Assembly (NCBI RefSeq): GCF_000973545.1
Contig: NZ_CP010049.1
Coordinates: forward strand, 310,001-374,000
Direction of reading: 5' to 3'
DNA: 64,000 bases
Source of the DNA: Blochmannia endosymbiont of Camponotus (Colobopsis) obliquus
GTDB taxonomy: Bacteria; Pseudomonadota; Gammaproteobacteria; Enterobacterales; Enterobacteriaceae
The notes under the pieces are model-generated. The model worked only from the letters and a program-made list of their open reading frames with translations. It was not told where the DNA came from and did not search any database. Every line of letters starts with the position of its first letter. Within the stretch, counting starts at the first letter, position 1. Positions 10,422 to 20,841 of the stretch are shown in pieces. Made by a program: the position numbers and the translations under genes.

Positions 10422-11147
10422 ATGATAGATATTTCTATGCATGATTTGTTGAAAGCAGGTATTCATTTTGGTCATCAAACTCGTTATTGGCATCCTAAAA
10501 TGAAGCCTTTTATTTTTGGTGTACGTAATAAAATACATATTATTAATTTAGAAAAAACGATTTTTATGTTTCAACATGCTTTAAATGAATTACATAAAAT
10601 TGCTGTTTTGAAAGGTAAAATTTTATTTGTTGGCACTAAGAAGGCTGCTAGTATGGCTGTAAAAGAGGCGGCTATTAATTGTGATCAATTTTTTGTTAAT
10701 CACCGTTGGTTAGGTGGAATGTTAACAAATTGGAAAACTGTTAGGCAGTCTATAAAAAGATTGAAAGAATTAAAAACTAAATCTCAAGATGGTACTTTTG
10801 AAAAATTAACAAAAAAAGAAGTATTAATTCTTAATCGAGAACTTGAAAAATTAGAAAATAGTTTAGGAGGTATTAAGGATATGGGTGGTTTACCAGACGC
10901 AATGTTTGCTATTGGTGCTGCCCATGAACGTATTGCTATTAAAGAAGCTAACAACTTGGGTATTCCGGTTTTTGCGGTTGTAGATACTAATTCTAGTCCA
11001 GATGGGGTAAATTTTGTTATTCCAGGTAATGATGATGCCATTCGTGCTATTAGTTTATATTTAAATATTGTGACTAATGTTATATGTATGGCCCGTTCGC
11101 AAATGACTACTAAGCACGTTAAAAGTGTTCTCAAAGAGATTAATTAA
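10422..11147 (+). CDS. rpsB: 30S ribosomal protein S2
   Basis: S2 is a late-assembling protein of the 30S subunit. The product has 241 residues, as in E. coli, and shows family strings [19 protein letters not shown] at the N-terminus, [22 protein letters not shown] and the C-terminal [24 protein letters not shown] region. A strong AAGGGG motif lies 10 bases before the ATG. It opens the conserved rpsB-tsf-pyrH-frr series. In E. coli rpsB and tsf are cotranscribed with partial termination between them; a stem at 11163-11181 could do the same here. Confidence 0.98.
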   Translation: MIDISMHDLLKAGIHFGHQTRYWHPKMKPFIFGVRNKIHIINLEKTIFMFQHALNELHKIAVLKGKILFVGTKKAASMAVKEAAINCDQFFVNHRWLGGMLTNWKTVRQSIKRLKELKTKSQDGTFEKLTKKEVLILNRELEKLENSLGGIKDMGGLPDAMFAIGAAHERIAIKEANNLGIPVFAVVDTNSSPDGVNFVIPGNDDAIRAISLYLNIVTNVICMARSQMTTKHVKSVLKEIN

Positions 11148-11162
11148 TGATTATATAGATTA

Positions 11163-11190
11163 AAATCTGAATCTAAGATTTGGTTTTGTT
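11163..11190 (+). terminator. Weak hairpin in the rpsB-tsf spacer
   Basis: A six-pair stem (11163-11168 with 11176-11181) with a seven-base loop is followed by GGTTTTGTT. It is 16 bases after the rpsB stop. It resembles an attenuating terminator in position, but the stem is short and the T-run broken. Confidence 0.3.
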
Positions 11191-11296
11191 ATATTATTAA
11201 GTTTTAATATAAGTTTTACTTAGCATCAAATATTTAAAATAGTTAATAAGTATAATATTTAACTATCATTAATAACTAGACAGTTAGGATGTGATA

Positions 11297-12109
11297 ATGA
11301 TAAAAATTACTGTTGATATGGTAAAGAAATTGCGTCAACTTACCGGTATTGGTGTAGTGGAATGTAAAAATGCGTTAATAGCAACAAAAGGGAATATTGA
11401 TAGTGCTATTAATAATATACGTAGATTAGGTTTAATAAAAAATGTTCAGAGAATGTCAAATTTAGCGATAGAAGGGATTATACTTGTAAAGGTTGTTAGA
11501 AATAACTATGGTGTTATGCTTGAATTAAATTGTGAAACTGACTTTGTTTCTAAAAATAGCATTTTTAAAGATTTTGGGAATAATGTTCTCGATACTGCAA
11601 TTGTTGAATGTATTGTTGATTTAAATTTGTTGCGACTTAGGTTTGAAAAAGAATGTAATGTATTAATGAATAAATTTGATGAAAATATTAAAATTAATCG
11701 GTTTATTGTATTACGAGGTGATAAATTAGGTTGTTATATACATAATATGCGTATTGGTGTAATAGTTGATGGTTCGTTTATAACTGATGAATTATTAAAG
11801 TTTATTGCCATGCATATTGTTGCTAGCAATCCTAAATATATTAACGAAAATAATATACCTAAAGAGGTGATTCATCATGAATATGAAGTACAAATGGATA
11901 TTGCTATGAAATCAGATAAAGCACCTGAGATTCATGAGAAAATAGTTAGTGGACGTATGGAGCAGTTTATTAATTCCGTTTCTTTATTGAATCAGCCATT
12001 TATAATGAATGAAAAACAAAATATTCGGCAATTATTAGATATGCATGGTGCAAAAATTAATAATTTTATTAGGTTAGAGGTTGGTGAAAATATCAAAAAA
12101 GATCATTAA
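11297..12109 (+). CDS. tsf: Elongation factor Ts
   Basis: EF-Ts is the guanine nucleotide exchange factor for EF-Tu. I chose the ATG at 11297: AGGA at 11286-11289 is 7 bases upstream, whereas the in-frame GTG at 11291 has almost no spacing. This gives 270 residues, about a dozen fewer than E. coli, the shortfall being at the C-terminus. The N-terminal UBA-like segment (VKKLRQLTGIGVVECKNAL) and the core TDFV motif (LNCETDFVSKN) are clear, and the C-terminal module keeps QPFIMNEKQ and FIRLEVGE. Divergence is greater than in rpsB, as is common in endosymbionts. Confidence 0.95.
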   Translation: MIKITVDMVKKLRQLTGIGVVECKNALIATKGNIDSAINNIRRLGLIKNVQRMSNLAIEGIILVKVVRNNYGVMLELNCETDFVSKNSIFKDFGNNVLDTAIVECIVDLNLLRLRFEKECNVLMNKFDENIKINRFIVLRGDKLGCYIHNMRIGVIVDGSFITDELLKFIAMHIVASNPKYINENNIPKEVIHHEYEVQMDIAMKSDKAPEIHEKIVSGRMEQFINSVSLLNQPFIMNEKQNIRQLLDMHGAKINNFIRLEVGENIKKDH

Positions 12110-12328
12110 AAGCCTGTATTTAATTAAATATAAATTTTGTAAAAAAAATTTGTTATGTCACTTTTTGGGTAAAAAAAAGTATTTAATATTTTATTGAGAT
12201 TGTTTTTAAATATTAATTTTTGATAAAACAGATTTATTTTTAATATTTAATCAGATAATTATGCTTTGATAAGTCTTATTTACTTACGTGTGTTTAAATA
12301 ATTTTTAATTTTCAAGGAAATAAGAGAT

Positions 12329-13057
12329 ATGGCCATATGTGCAAAACCTGTCTATCGGCGTATTCTACTTAAATTAAGTGGTGAGGTTTTGCAAGGTACT
12401 GATAGTTTTGGTATAGATGATAATATATTAGTTCGCATAGCTCAAGAAGTAGAAGAATTAGTGAAATTAAATATTCAGATAGGTATAGTAATAGGCGGTG
12501 GTAATTTATTTCGTGGGGCTGAATTGATAAAGGCGGCGGGTATTAGTCGTGTAGTTGCTGATCATATGGGGATGTTAGCTACTATAATAAATGGATTAGC
12601 TATTTGTAGTGTGTTACATAGTTTTTGTATTAAAGCTGATGTAATGTCAGCCATTTCTCTTTATGGTGTGTGTGATAGTTATAATTGGGTAAAGGCTATG
12701 CATTTGTTGCACAACCATCATGTAGTAATTTTTGTTGCTGGTACAGGCAATCCTTTTTTTACTACTGATTCCGCGGCGTGTTTGAGAGGAATTGAAATTA
12801 AGGCTGATGTAGTGTTAAAAGCTACTAAAGTTAATGGTGTATTCTCTACTGATCCAGTAAAACATCCTAATGCAATATTTTATGATCAACTGAGTTATCA
12901 AGATGTGTTAGAGAGAGAATTAAAAGTTATGGATTTAGCGGCTTTTACATTAGCTAGAGATCATGATTTACCTATACGTATTTTTAATATGAATAAGCCA
13001 AAGGCTCTCTGGAGGATAGTTATGGGGCATAAAGAGGGAACATTAATTACTAAATAG
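12329..13057 (+). CDS. pyrH: Uridylate kinase
   Basis: PyrH phosphorylates UMP to UDP and belongs to the amino acid kinase family. The 242-residue product has the family N-terminus [14 protein letters not shown], the glycine loop [13 protein letters not shown], the hydrophobic [16 protein letters not shown] segment, [18 protein letters not shown] and a C-terminal FNMNKP. AGGAAA lies about 14 bases before the ATG. It sits between tsf and frr as in most gammaproteobacteria, consistent with a shared transcript, though the spacer of 219 bases from tsf leaves room for its own promoter. Confidence 0.97.
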   Translation: MAICAKPVYRRILLKLSGEVLQGTDSFGIDDNILVRIAQEVEELVKLNIQIGIVIGGGNLFRGAELIKAAGISRVVADHMGMLATIINGLAICSVLHSFCIKADVMSAISLYGVCDSYNWVKAMHLLHNHHVVIFVAGTGNPFFTTDSAACLRGIEIKADVVLKATKVNGVFSTDPVKHPNAIFYDQLSYQDVLERELKVMDLAAFTLARDHDLPIRIFNMNKPKALWRIVMGHKEGTLITK

Positions 13058-13134
13058 ATAAAACATGATGAATATTTTATTTATATTGTAATGATTTTAT
13101 TTTTTATTGAGATTAATATTATAGGAAATGGGTT

Positions 13135-13692
13135 ATGATGAATGATATTAAAATAGATGCTGAAATGCGTATGAAAAAATGTGTTGAAGCTTTTGAAGAT
13201 TATATAAATAAAATTCGTACTGGACGCGCTTCTCCTAATGTATTAAATGATATTCAAGTGAAATATTATGGGGTTTTGAGTCCTTTGCGTCAGTTGGCTA
13301 ATATTATTGTTGAAGATTCATGTACGTTAATTATCAACGCATTTGATCATAAAGTCATTCCTATGATAATGAAAGCTATTATAAATTCTGATTTAGGTTT
13401 TAATCCTTTATCAGATGGTGCTATTATACGTATTACATTGCCGCCTTTGACTGAAGAACGTCGTCGATATTTAATTAAGGTTGTGCGAGTAGAAGCTGAA
13501 AAGGGTAAAATATCTTTGCGTAATATACGTCGCCTTTCAAATGATAAAATTAAATTTTTATTGAAAAATAAGATAATTAGTTTAGATGAAGAACATGTTT
13601 TGCAAGGAGAAATTCAAAAATTGACAGATTTGTGGGTGAAGAAAATGGATATTATTTTAGAAAAAAAAGAGTTAGAATTGATGAATGTTTAA
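13135..13692 (+). CDS. frr: Ribosome recycling factor
   Basis: RRF works with EF-G to split post-termination ribosomes. The 185 residues equal the E. coli length. Two ATG codons in tandem begin the gene; the first (13135) aligns with the E. coli N-terminus (MMNDI against MISDI) and has AGGAAA upstream. Conserved strings are [38 protein letters not shown] and the C-terminal [10 protein letters not shown]. It is followed by dxr after 80 bases. Confidence 0.97.
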   Translation: MMNDIKIDAEMRMKKCVEAFEDYINKIRTGRASPNVLNDIQVKYYGVLSPLRQLANIIVEDSCTLIINAFDHKVIPMIMKAIINSDLGFNPLSDGAIIRITLPPLTEERRRYLIKVVRVEAEKGKISLRNIRRLSNDKIKFLLKNKIISLDEEHVLQGEIQKLTDLWVKKMDIILEKKELELMNV

Positions 13693-13772
13693 TTTTTTTC
13701 ATTTCACGAATTTAAGATATCCTTTAGTTTTATTCATTATAGCGGATTATAATATAACTTTTATATAATTTT

Positions 13773-14975
13773 ATGAAAAATATAATTATTTTAGGTAGTA
13801 CTGGTTCTGTTGGATGTAATACTTTAAGCGTAGTAGAACAAAATTTTGATAAATTTAATGTTTATGCTTTGGTGGCTAAAAACAATGTTGATTTAATGAT
13901 AAGGCAATGTTTAATTTTTCATCCTAAGTATGTGTATATGGCAAATAAAGCAGCAGCTATAAAATTAAAACATGATTTATCTTTTAAAAAGGATTGTACT
14001 AGGATTGAGGTATTATCTAGTTCGGATGATATTTGTAAATTAGTTGCTTGTGAAGAGGTGGATATAGTAATGTCGGCAATTGTTGGTATTGATGGTTTAT
14101 TGCCTACTTTTTCTGCGGTACAAGCTGGAAAACAGGTATTGTTAGCTAATAAAGAATCCTTGGTTACTTGTGGACAATTATTAATGGAAGAGTTAAGAAA
14201 AAATAATGCTTGTTTACTTCCGGTAGATAGCGAGCATAATGCCATTTTTCAAAATTTACCTGTATCCTTTCAGCGGTCTTTAGGACGTGCATCTCTTGAT
14301 GAATATAATATATCACGTATTATTTTAACTGCTTCTGGAGGACCATTTTTTTACATGCCTGTAACTCAATTATCAGAAATTACGCCAAAACAGGCTTGTA
14401 ATCATCCCAATTGGTCTATGGGGAAAAAGATTTCTGTTGATTCTGCTACCATGATGAATAAAGGATTTGAGTATATTGCTGCACGATGGTTATTTAATGC
14501 GTCCGCTAAACAAATAGAAATTTGTTTGCATCCGCAGTCAATTGTACATTCAATGGTAAATTATATTGATGGTAGTACGTTAGCACAGTTGTCTGTACCA
14601 GATATGCGAATATCTATTGCATACGCCATGGCATATCCAGAAAGAATAACTTCCGGTGCAACTATGTTAGATTTTGTACGTTTAAAAACGTTAAATTTTT
14701 ATCCAGTGGATAAAAATCGTTATCCATGTTTACAGTTAGCTATTACAGCAGGTAATTGTAGTCAGTCTTCAAGCATTATTTTAAATGCTGCTAATGAAGT
14801 TGCCGTAGAAGCATTTTTGTGTAAAAAAATTAGATTTACTAAAATTGCAAATGTTGTAGAACAAGTTTTGGATTCTTTAACAACTCAAGAACCTAGTAGT
14901 ATTGAAGAAATTTTATGGATTGACCAAGAAGCCAAAAAAAGAGCAATTTTTAGTGTTGATTATTTTAGTAATTAG
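13773..14975 (+). CDS. dxr: 1-deoxy-D-xylulose 5-phosphate reductoisomerase
   Basis: Dxr (IspC) converts DXP to methylerythritol 4-phosphate, the committed step of the MEP isoprenoid pathway, using NADPH and a divalent metal. At 400 residues it is full length. The NADPH loop GSTGSVGCNTL is at residues 6-16; LLANKESLV and the metal-binding VDSEHNAIFQ follow; the flexible loop region is recognisable as HPNWSMGKKISVDSATMMNKG. The downstream neighbour uppS uses the products of this pathway to make the wall lipid carrier. Confidence 0.97.
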   Translation: MKNIIILGSTGSVGCNTLSVVEQNFDKFNVYALVAKNNVDLMIRQCLIFHPKYVYMANKAAAIKLKHDLSFKKDCTRIEVLSSSDDICKLVACEEVDIVMSAIVGIDGLLPTFSAVQAGKQVLLANKESLVTCGQLLMEELRKNNACLLPVDSEHNAIFQNLPVSFQRSLGRASLDEYNISRIILTASGGPFFYMPVTQLSEITPKQACNHPNWSMGKKISVDSATMMNKGFEYIAARWLFNASAKQIEICLHPQSIVHSMVNYIDGSTLAQLSVPDMRISIAYAMAYPERITSGATMLDFVRLKTLNFYPVDKNRYPCLQLAITAGNCSQSSSIILNAANEVAVEAFLCKKIRFTKIANVVEQVLDSLTTQEPSSIEEILWIDQEAKKRAIFSVDYFSN

Positions 14976-15150
14976 TGTAATTAGTTAATGGTTATTAATT
15001 ATAATTATTTAACTATCATTAAAAATTGTATTTTATTTTTTTGGAGTATCAGTTATTCATTAAATATAAATTAAATACTCAAATTTAGAATGTCACATAT
15101 TTATTTTTTTGGACACATTAGGATGTTATTGATTAAGGAAAAATGTAGGT

Positions 15151-15900
15151 ATGATTTTTCTTCACAATCAAAGCAACTGTAAGCAATTAGTATCTTCTTC
15201 GCCACGTCATGTAGCAATTATAATGGATGGTAATGGTCGTTGGGCAAAAATTAGAGGCAAATTACATATTTTTGGCCACCGAGCGGGAGTGAAAGCAGTA
15301 CGTAGAGCTGTTAATTTTGCTATTGCACATCATTTTGACGTATTAACATTATACGCTTTTAGTAGTGAAAATTGGAGTCGTTCTAGTCAGGAAGTTTCTG
15401 CTCTTATGAAATTGTTTTCACGTGTTTTAAATAATGAAATTAAATATTTACGTAAATATAATGTTCGTTTGTGTATTATTGGTGATATAAATCGTTTTAG
15501 TATACAATTACAAAACAGTATCCGTCGTTCTGAAAAGTTAACTCGTAACAACAATGGTTTAATATTAAATATTGCTGCAAATTATGGTGGTCGTTGGGAT
15601 ATTGTTCAAGGAGTTAAACAACTTGCAATGCAGATACGATCAGGTGTTTTAAATCCTGATCAAATAGATGAAAAAATATTATGCAGATATATTAGTATGA
15701 GTGAATTAGCCCCAGTTGATTTAGTAATTAGAACTGGAGGAGAGCATCGGATTAGTAATTTTTTACTTTGGCAAATAGCTTATGCCGAATTGTTTTTTAC
15801 TGATGTATTATGGCCAGATTTTAATGATGCAGTTTTTGAAGGTGCGTTAGATGCTTTTGCACATCGAGAACGACGTTTTGGTGGGAGATTACAGGTGTAA
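15151..15900 (+). CDS. uppS: Undecaprenyl diphosphate synthase
   Basis: UppS (IspU) is the cis-prenyltransferase that makes the C55 carrier lipid for peptidoglycan. The 249 residues contain the diagnostic HVAIIMDGNGRWAK (catalytic Asp and Asn-Gly-Arg), GHRAGVKAVRRAV, TLYAFSSENWSR and DLVIRTGGEHRISNFLLWQ. E. coli has RTGGEQR at the last site; here His replaces Gln, a minor change. The start is ATG at 15151, with TTAAGGAAAAA about 10 bases upstream. It stands between dxr and cdsA, the standard order. Confidence 0.96.
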   Translation: MIFLHNQSNCKQLVSSSPRHVAIIMDGNGRWAKIRGKLHIFGHRAGVKAVRRAVNFAIAHHFDVLTLYAFSSENWSRSSQEVSALMKLFSRVLNNEIKYLRKYNVRLCIIGDINRFSIQLQNSIRRSEKLTRNNNGLILNIAANYGGRWDIVQGVKQLAMQIRSGVLNPDQIDEKILCRYISMSELAPVDLVIRTGGEHRISNFLLWQIAYAELFFTDVLWPDFNDAVFEGALDAFAHRERRFGGRLQV

Positions 15901-15949
15901 TGCTTAAAAATATAACACAAAAAAAAGATATTAATTGTTCATTAAAATG

Positions 15950-16810
15950 ATGTCTTTAAAATATCGGTTAATTACATCTTTTATTTTAATTTTTATTGTT
16001 ATAGGTATTTTATTTTTTTCGTCTATAGTAGTTTTTGAATTTGTTAGTTTTGCAGTATGTAGTTTATGTTTTTGGGAATGGGGTTTATTGGCAGGTTTAA
16101 AATTTATTCGTCAAAAAATATATTGGATGATCGTATGTGAATTATTGCTATTGTATGTAATGTTATTGTTTTTATTTCATCGATGTTTTGTTGTTTTGTT
16201 GTTATTTAAGTATATTATTTGGATTTTTTTGATTTGGTGGATTATAGTGTTGTTTCTTATTTTTTTTTATTCTACGAGTGTTATTTTTTTACGTAATTCT
16301 AGCATTATGCGATTATTATTTGGTATATTAACCGTTATGCCATTTTTTATAAGTACGTTGATATTACGTCAATATAATTATGATATTGATCCTTATATTG
16401 GTTCTTGGTGGTTATTATATTTTATGGTATTGATATGGAGTGTTGATTCTGGAGCATATATTTTTGGTAGTGTATTTGGTTGTCATAAATTAGCACCTAA
16501 AATATCATTTAATAAAACTTGGGAGGGTGTATTTGGAGGACTATTAACTTGTATAATTTTTGGTGTTATATTTTATAATTATACTCCAATAAATATATCG
16601 CCGTGTATTTTACTTATTTGTTCTACTATAACTGTAATATTTTCTATATTGGGTGATTTGTTTGAAAGCATGTTAAAACGTACAGCAAATGTTAAAGATA
16701 GTGGTAATATAATTCCTGGTCATGGAGGGGTTTTAGATAGAATGGATAGTTTAACTGCAGCGCTACCTGTGTTTGTTTATTTAATTCTATATTTTTTTAA
16801 TGTTATTTAA
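15950..16810 (+). CDS. cdsA: Phosphatidate cytidylyltransferase
   Basis: CdsA forms CDP-diacylglycerol from phosphatidate and CTP at the inner membrane, the branch point for phospholipids. The ATG at 15950 is chosen because MSLKYRLIT aligns with E. coli MLKYRLIS; another ATG is three bases earlier and a TTG extends the frame to 15935. The 286-residue protein has about eight hydrophobic segments. The C-terminal signature is present: WSVDSGAYIFG, HKLAPKISFNKTWEG, LGDLFESMLKR, and KDSGNIIPGHGGVLDRMDSL. No clear Shine-Dalgarno is seen. Confidence 0.95.
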   Translation: MSLKYRLITSFILIFIVIGILFFSSIVVFEFVSFAVCSLCFWEWGLLAGLKFIRQKIYWMIVCELLLLYVMLLFLFHRCFVVLLLFKYIIWIFLIWWIIVLFLIFFYSTSVIFLRNSSIMRLLFGILTVMPFFISTLILRQYNYDIDPYIGSWWLLYFMVLIWSVDSGAYIFGSVFGCHKLAPKISFNKTWEGVFGGLLTCIIFGVIFYNYTPINISPCILLICSTITVIFSILGDLFESMLKRTANVKDSGNIIPGHGGVLDRMDSLTAALPVFVYLILYFFNVI

Positions 16811-16834
16811 TTGTTAGGATTCATAATTATTAAT

Positions 16835-18196
16835 ATGTTAGATTTTTTTTGGAATGTTGCAGCATTTATTATTGCTCTTGGAACATTAATTATGGTCCAT
16901 GAATTTGGACATTTTATTACGGCTCGTTATTATGGTGTAATGGTGGAGCGTTTTTCTATTGGTTTTGGAAAAATTTTATGGAGATATTATGATAAAAAAA
17001 ATACTGAATATGTTATATCAGTAATTCCTCTTGGTGGTTATGTTAAAATGTTAGACGAACAAATTAATACAACAAAATCACAGCATGATTATAGTGCTTT
17101 TAATCAAAAAAAAATTTGGCAACGTGCTTTAATAGTTTTTGCTGGACCGCTTTTTAATTTACTTTTTTCTGTTGTGTTGTATTGGATAGTGTTTGTAGTG
17201 GGATTTTCAAGTTATCGACCTATTATTAAAGATATTATACCTAATTCTGTTGCAGATCAGATGGGTATGTCACCAGGTACGGAAATTAAATTTATTGATG
17301 ATGTTGTAACGTCAGATTGGTATAAGGTTAAATCACAACTTATTGATAAAATAGGTCAAAAAGAAGTTAGTATTGGTACATCGTTTCTTGGTTCTTCTAG
17401 TATTAAGAAATATGTTATTGATTTACGTAATAGGGGTGATGATTTTGACCGGGAAGATCCTATTTTGAGTTTAGGCATTCTTGCTAGTGCACCACAAATT
17501 GAGTCTATTTTAACAAAAATTTATCCTGGCTCAGTAGCTATGAAAATGGGTTTACAAGTTGGCGACAAAGTTGTAGCAATTGATAATCAATTAGTAGATA
17601 ATAATTGGCAAATATTTGCGACTAAAGTTAAAAATAGTCCTGGAAAAATGCTGAAAATTTCAATTGAAAGAGCAGGTTCTTTACTAGATATTAATTTAAC
17701 ACCTGATAAAAATATATTGATTGATGGTACGATAGAAGGATGTATTGGTGTTGTACCTAAAATTATTCCTTCATCAATGCATTACAATAACATAAATAGA
17801 TTAGGATTATTGGATGCTTTTAATCAAGCTATATTAAAAAGTTGGCAAATGATTGATGTTACGGTTAATATGTTGGGTAAGTTAATAGTTGGGGATGTTG
17901 GATTAAGTGGTTTAAGTGGACCTATATCAATAGCACAAGGAGCAGGGCTTGCAGCAGAATATGGATGGAATTATTATTTTATGTTTTTAGCTATGATAAG
18001 TATTAATTTAGGTATCATTAATTTGCTACCTTTACCGGTATTAGATGGTGGTCATTTACTTTTTTTAATTATAGAAAAATTTAATGGTCAAGCAATTTCT
18101 TTACATGTACAAGATTTTAGTTATCGTGTAGGTTTTATTTTATTAGTGTTATTAATGTGTTTAGCGATTTTTAATGATTTATCTAGATTTTGTTAG
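16835..18196 (+). CDS. rseP: Intramembrane site-2 zinc protease RseP
   Basis: RseP cleaves the anti-sigma factor RseA within the membrane to activate sigma-E, and clears remnant signal peptides. The start at ATG 16835 makes MLDFFWNVA align with E. coli MLSFLWDLA and places the zinc motif HEFGH at residues 22-26, the family positions. The frame is open further upstream, and the best Shine-Dalgarno (TTAGGAT at 16814-16820) is rather far, so the start is not certain. Two PDZ domains fill the middle; the C-terminal NLLPLPVLDGGHLL carries the LDG metal ligand. The protein is 453 residues. Whether RseA and sigma-E survive cannot be seen here. Confidence 0.95.
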   Translation: MLDFFWNVAAFIIALGTLIMVHEFGHFITARYYGVMVERFSIGFGKILWRYYDKKNTEYVISVIPLGGYVKMLDEQINTTKSQHDYSAFNQKKIWQRALIVFAGPLFNLLFSVVLYWIVFVVGFSSYRPIIKDIIPNSVADQMGMSPGTEIKFIDDVVTSDWYKVKSQLIDKIGQKEVSIGTSFLGSSSIKKYVIDLRNRGDDFDREDPILSLGILASAPQIESILTKIYPGSVAMKMGLQVGDKVVAIDNQLVDNNWQIFATKVKNSPGKMLKISIERAGSLLDINLTPDKNILIDGTIEGCIGVVPKIIPSSMHYNNINRLGLLDAFNQAILKSWQMIDVTVNMLGKLIVGDVGLSGLSGPISIAQGAGLAAEYGWNYYFMFLAMISINLGIINLLPLPVLDGGHLLFLIIEKFNGQAISLHVQDFSYRVGFILLVLLMCLAIFNDLSRFC

Positions 18197-18235
18197 TTGC
18201 ATATCATGTTAATTAAATTAGAAATGATTATTAAT

Positions 18236-20668
18236 ATGATAACGGTGAGGCAATTATTCATAATTATATTAATTTTTGGTTATAATAATATATTACATGC
18301 TCAACAGTTTGTAGTAGAGAATATTGTTTTTGAAGGATTGCAACGTATTGATATAAAAACAGCTTTATCTAATATTCCTGTTTGCATAGGTGACATACTG
18401 GATAGTGATGATTTTAGTAAAATTATTAAATCTTTATTTGCTACAGGTAAATTTGAAAATATTCAAGTATTAAATATTGATAATTCAATTTTGGTTAAAG
18501 TTATTGAACGTCCTGTGATTGCTAACATTACTTTTCATGGTAATGAAATAATACAGGAGGATGTTTTGAAAGATATTCTAGAGTTACAAAATATACGAAT
18601 TGGTAGTATGTTGAATTCTTTTGCTGTAATAAAAGCAGAAAAAGATTTGAATGATTTTTATTATAGTATTGGTAAATTTCAAGCAATAATCAGAATTATC
18701 GTTACGTCCCTTGTTAGGAATCGTGTTAATTTAAAAGTTGTTTGTAATGAAGGTAAATCGTCTAAAATAAAACAGATTAATATTAATGGTAATTATGATT
18801 TTAATAATCATCAGTTATTATCTAATTTTCAGTTTTATAATGCACATTGGTGGTGGAGTTTTATTAAGCATGATGAATATCAAAATCAAAAGTTGTTTAA
18901 TGATTTATATTTTTTACGTAATTTTTATTTAAGTAAGGGTTACGCTAGATTTAATATTTGTTCTACTCAAATTAATTTAACACCTAGTAAGGATGATGTG
19001 TATGTTACTTTATATGTTAATGAAGGGGTTAAATATGTATTTTCAGACATTGTGATCAAATGTCACGCATTGTCATTTTTTCCTCAAATTAATAAATTAG
19101 TTAATATTAATAAGGGTGAATTGTATAATAACTTAAGAATTGAAAGGATAAAGAATGATATTAAATGTTTATTAGGTAATAACGGTTATATATATCCTAA
19201 TATATCAATCAATGAAAAGATTGATGATTTTAATAAAGAAGTGGAATTAGAAATTTTGATAGACATAGGTAATAAGTTTTATGTTCGTAAAATAATTTTT
19301 GAGGGAAATTATCTTACACAGGATAAAGTGTTGCGTCAGGAGATGAAACAAATAGAAGGAACATGTTATAATAATAATTTTGTGGAACAAGGTAAAGAAC
19401 GCTTAGAACGTCTTGGATATTTTGATGTAGTTGAAATACAAGTAGAACGTATATCCGATATATCAGATCAAGTAGATGTAATTTACAGAGTAAAAGAACG
19501 TAATACTGGTAGCATGAATGTTAATTTAGGCATGGGTACTGAAAGTGGTATTAATTTTCAGTTCGGGATACAAGAAGAAAATTGGTTAGGTACAGGTAAT
19601 ATTTTTAGTTTTAATGGTGTTAAAAATAATTATCAAATTTATACAGAATTTTCGATGTTTAATCCTTATTTTACTATAGGCGGTGTAAGTTTAGGTGGAA
19701 AATTATTTTATAATGATTTTAATGCAAATCATACTGAATTAGCAGACTATGATTTGAAAAGTTATGGTGTAGATATAAACATTGGTTTTCCTATCAGAGA
19801 ATATCATTCGTTGAATTTAGGCATAGATTATGTATATAATAATTTAAGTAGTATGAAACCTCAGGTAGTAATATGGCGTTATTTAAAAACAAACGATATG
19901 ATGCCAAAAATTATGTTTAATACACAATTTGATACTAATTTAAATTTTAGTGTTAGGGATGTTTTTTTAGTTCTTGGTTGGCATTATAACAGATTAAATC
20001 GTGGTTATTTTCCTACATGTGGGGTATGCGCTCGTTTTTCTAGTAAAATTACGACTCCAGGTTCTGATAATGAATATTTAAAAATTATTTATGATTCTGA
20101 CTGTTATGTGCCTTTAAATAGTGATGCTACTTGGGTTCTTATGCACCGTATACGTATCGGGCATTCTATTGGAATGCATAATAAAGATACGCCTTTTTAT
20201 GATAATTTTTATGCAGGAGGTGTCAATAGTATCCGTGGATTCAGATCTAATACTGTTGGTCCCAAAGCAGCATACTATAAATTTAATGGTAATGATAGTA
20301 ATTATGATGAATGTACGATAGAAAATTCTAGTGATGCTATAGGTGGTAATGCAATAGCTGTTATTAAAGGTGAATTGATAGTGCCTATGCCTTTTTCGCA
20401 TTTAAAAAATATTGGCAAGATAGTACGCACTTCTTTGTTTTTAGATATAGGTAGTGTTTGGGATACTGTTTGGAGAGATACAGTTAATACTCGTGCTGCT
20501 GGTATTTTGAATTATAGTAGTTCAAGAAATGTTAGAATATCTAGTGGTATTGCTATACAGTGGTTATCTCCTTTTGGACCGGTTATTTTATCTTATGCAC
20601 AGTTGCATAAGAAATATGCAGGAGATCAGTTAGAACAATTTCAATTTAATATTGGTAAAACATGGTAA
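18236..20668 (+). CDS. bamA: Outer membrane protein assembly factor BamA
   Basis: BamA is the Omp85 barrel that inserts beta-barrel proteins in the outer membrane. The ATG at 18236 gives 810 residues, exactly the E. coli length, and a compact signal peptide ending near LHAQQ; earlier in-frame starts exist at 18206 and 18224. Five POTRA domains (about residues 25-420) are followed by a 16-strand barrel. The barrel signature VRGF appears as SIRGFRSN, and the protein ends in FQFNIGKTW with the aromatic last residue recognised for outer membrane targeting. It shows that this bacterium still builds a Gram-negative outer membrane. It follows rseP closely and is followed by skp, as in E. coli. Confidence 0.97.
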   Translation: MITVRQLFIIILIFGYNNILHAQQFVVENIVFEGLQRIDIKTALSNIPVCIGDILDSDDFSKIIKSLFATGKFENIQVLNIDNSILVKVIERPVIANITFHGNEIIQEDVLKDILELQNIRIGSMLNSFAVIKAEKDLNDFYYSIGKFQAIIRIIVTSLVRNRVNLKVVCNEGKSSKIKQININGNYDFNNHQLLSNFQFYNAHWWWSFIKHDEYQNQKLFNDLYFLRNFYLSKGYARFNICSTQINLTPSKDDVYVTLYVNEGVKYVFSDIVIKCHALSFFPQINKLVNINKGELYNNLRIERIKNDIKCLLGNNGYIYPNISINEKIDDFNKEVELEILIDIGNKFYVRKIIFEGNYLTQDKVLRQEMKQIEGTCYNNNFVEQGKERLERLGYFDVVEIQVERISDISDQVDVIYRVKERNTGSMNVNLGMGTESGINFQFGIQEENWLGTGNIFSFNGVKNNYQIYTEFSMFNPYFTIGGVSLGGKLFYNDFNANHTELADYDLKSYGVDINIGFPIREYHSLNLGIDYVYNNLSSMKPQVVIWRYLKTNDMMPKIMFNTQFDTNLNFSVRDVFLVLGWHYNRLNRGYFPTCGVCARFSSKITTPGSDNEYLKIIYDSDCYVPLNSDATWVLMHRIRIGHSIGMHNKDTPFYDNFYAGGVNSIRGFRSNTVGPKAAYYKFNGNDSNYDECTIENSSDAIGGNAIAVIKGELIVPMPFSHLKNIGKIVRTSLFLDIGSVWDTVWRDTVNTRAAGILNYSSSRNVRISSGIAIQWLSPFGPVILSYAQLHKKYAGDQLEQFQFNIGKTW

Positions 20669-20841
20669 TTTTTATGTATTAAGATATTTTTTTAATGTTG
20701 ATATCATATTGTATGTGATTAATTTTGTGATCAAAACAAAATAAATAATCACACTGTGTTTATTAAGGTGTTTTGTTTTATATCTTAGGTATTAAGTACA
20801 TTAATTTTATATTTACGTTCTTTATAATATAGGTGATCATA

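Noticed and set aside
10784..11134. 116-codon minus-strand open frame
   Set aside because: Antisense to the conserved rpsB gene; no ribosome binding site or family similarity.
13919..14245. 108-codon minus-strand open frame
   Set aside because: Antisense shadow of dxr with no recognisable similarity.
11256..15022. A 17-base exact repeat, TATTTAACTATCATTAA, upstream of tsf (11256-11272) and of uppS (15006-15022)
   Set aside because: A rough estimate with the local base composition predicts several 17-base matches in a window this size, so it is not evidence of shared regulation.
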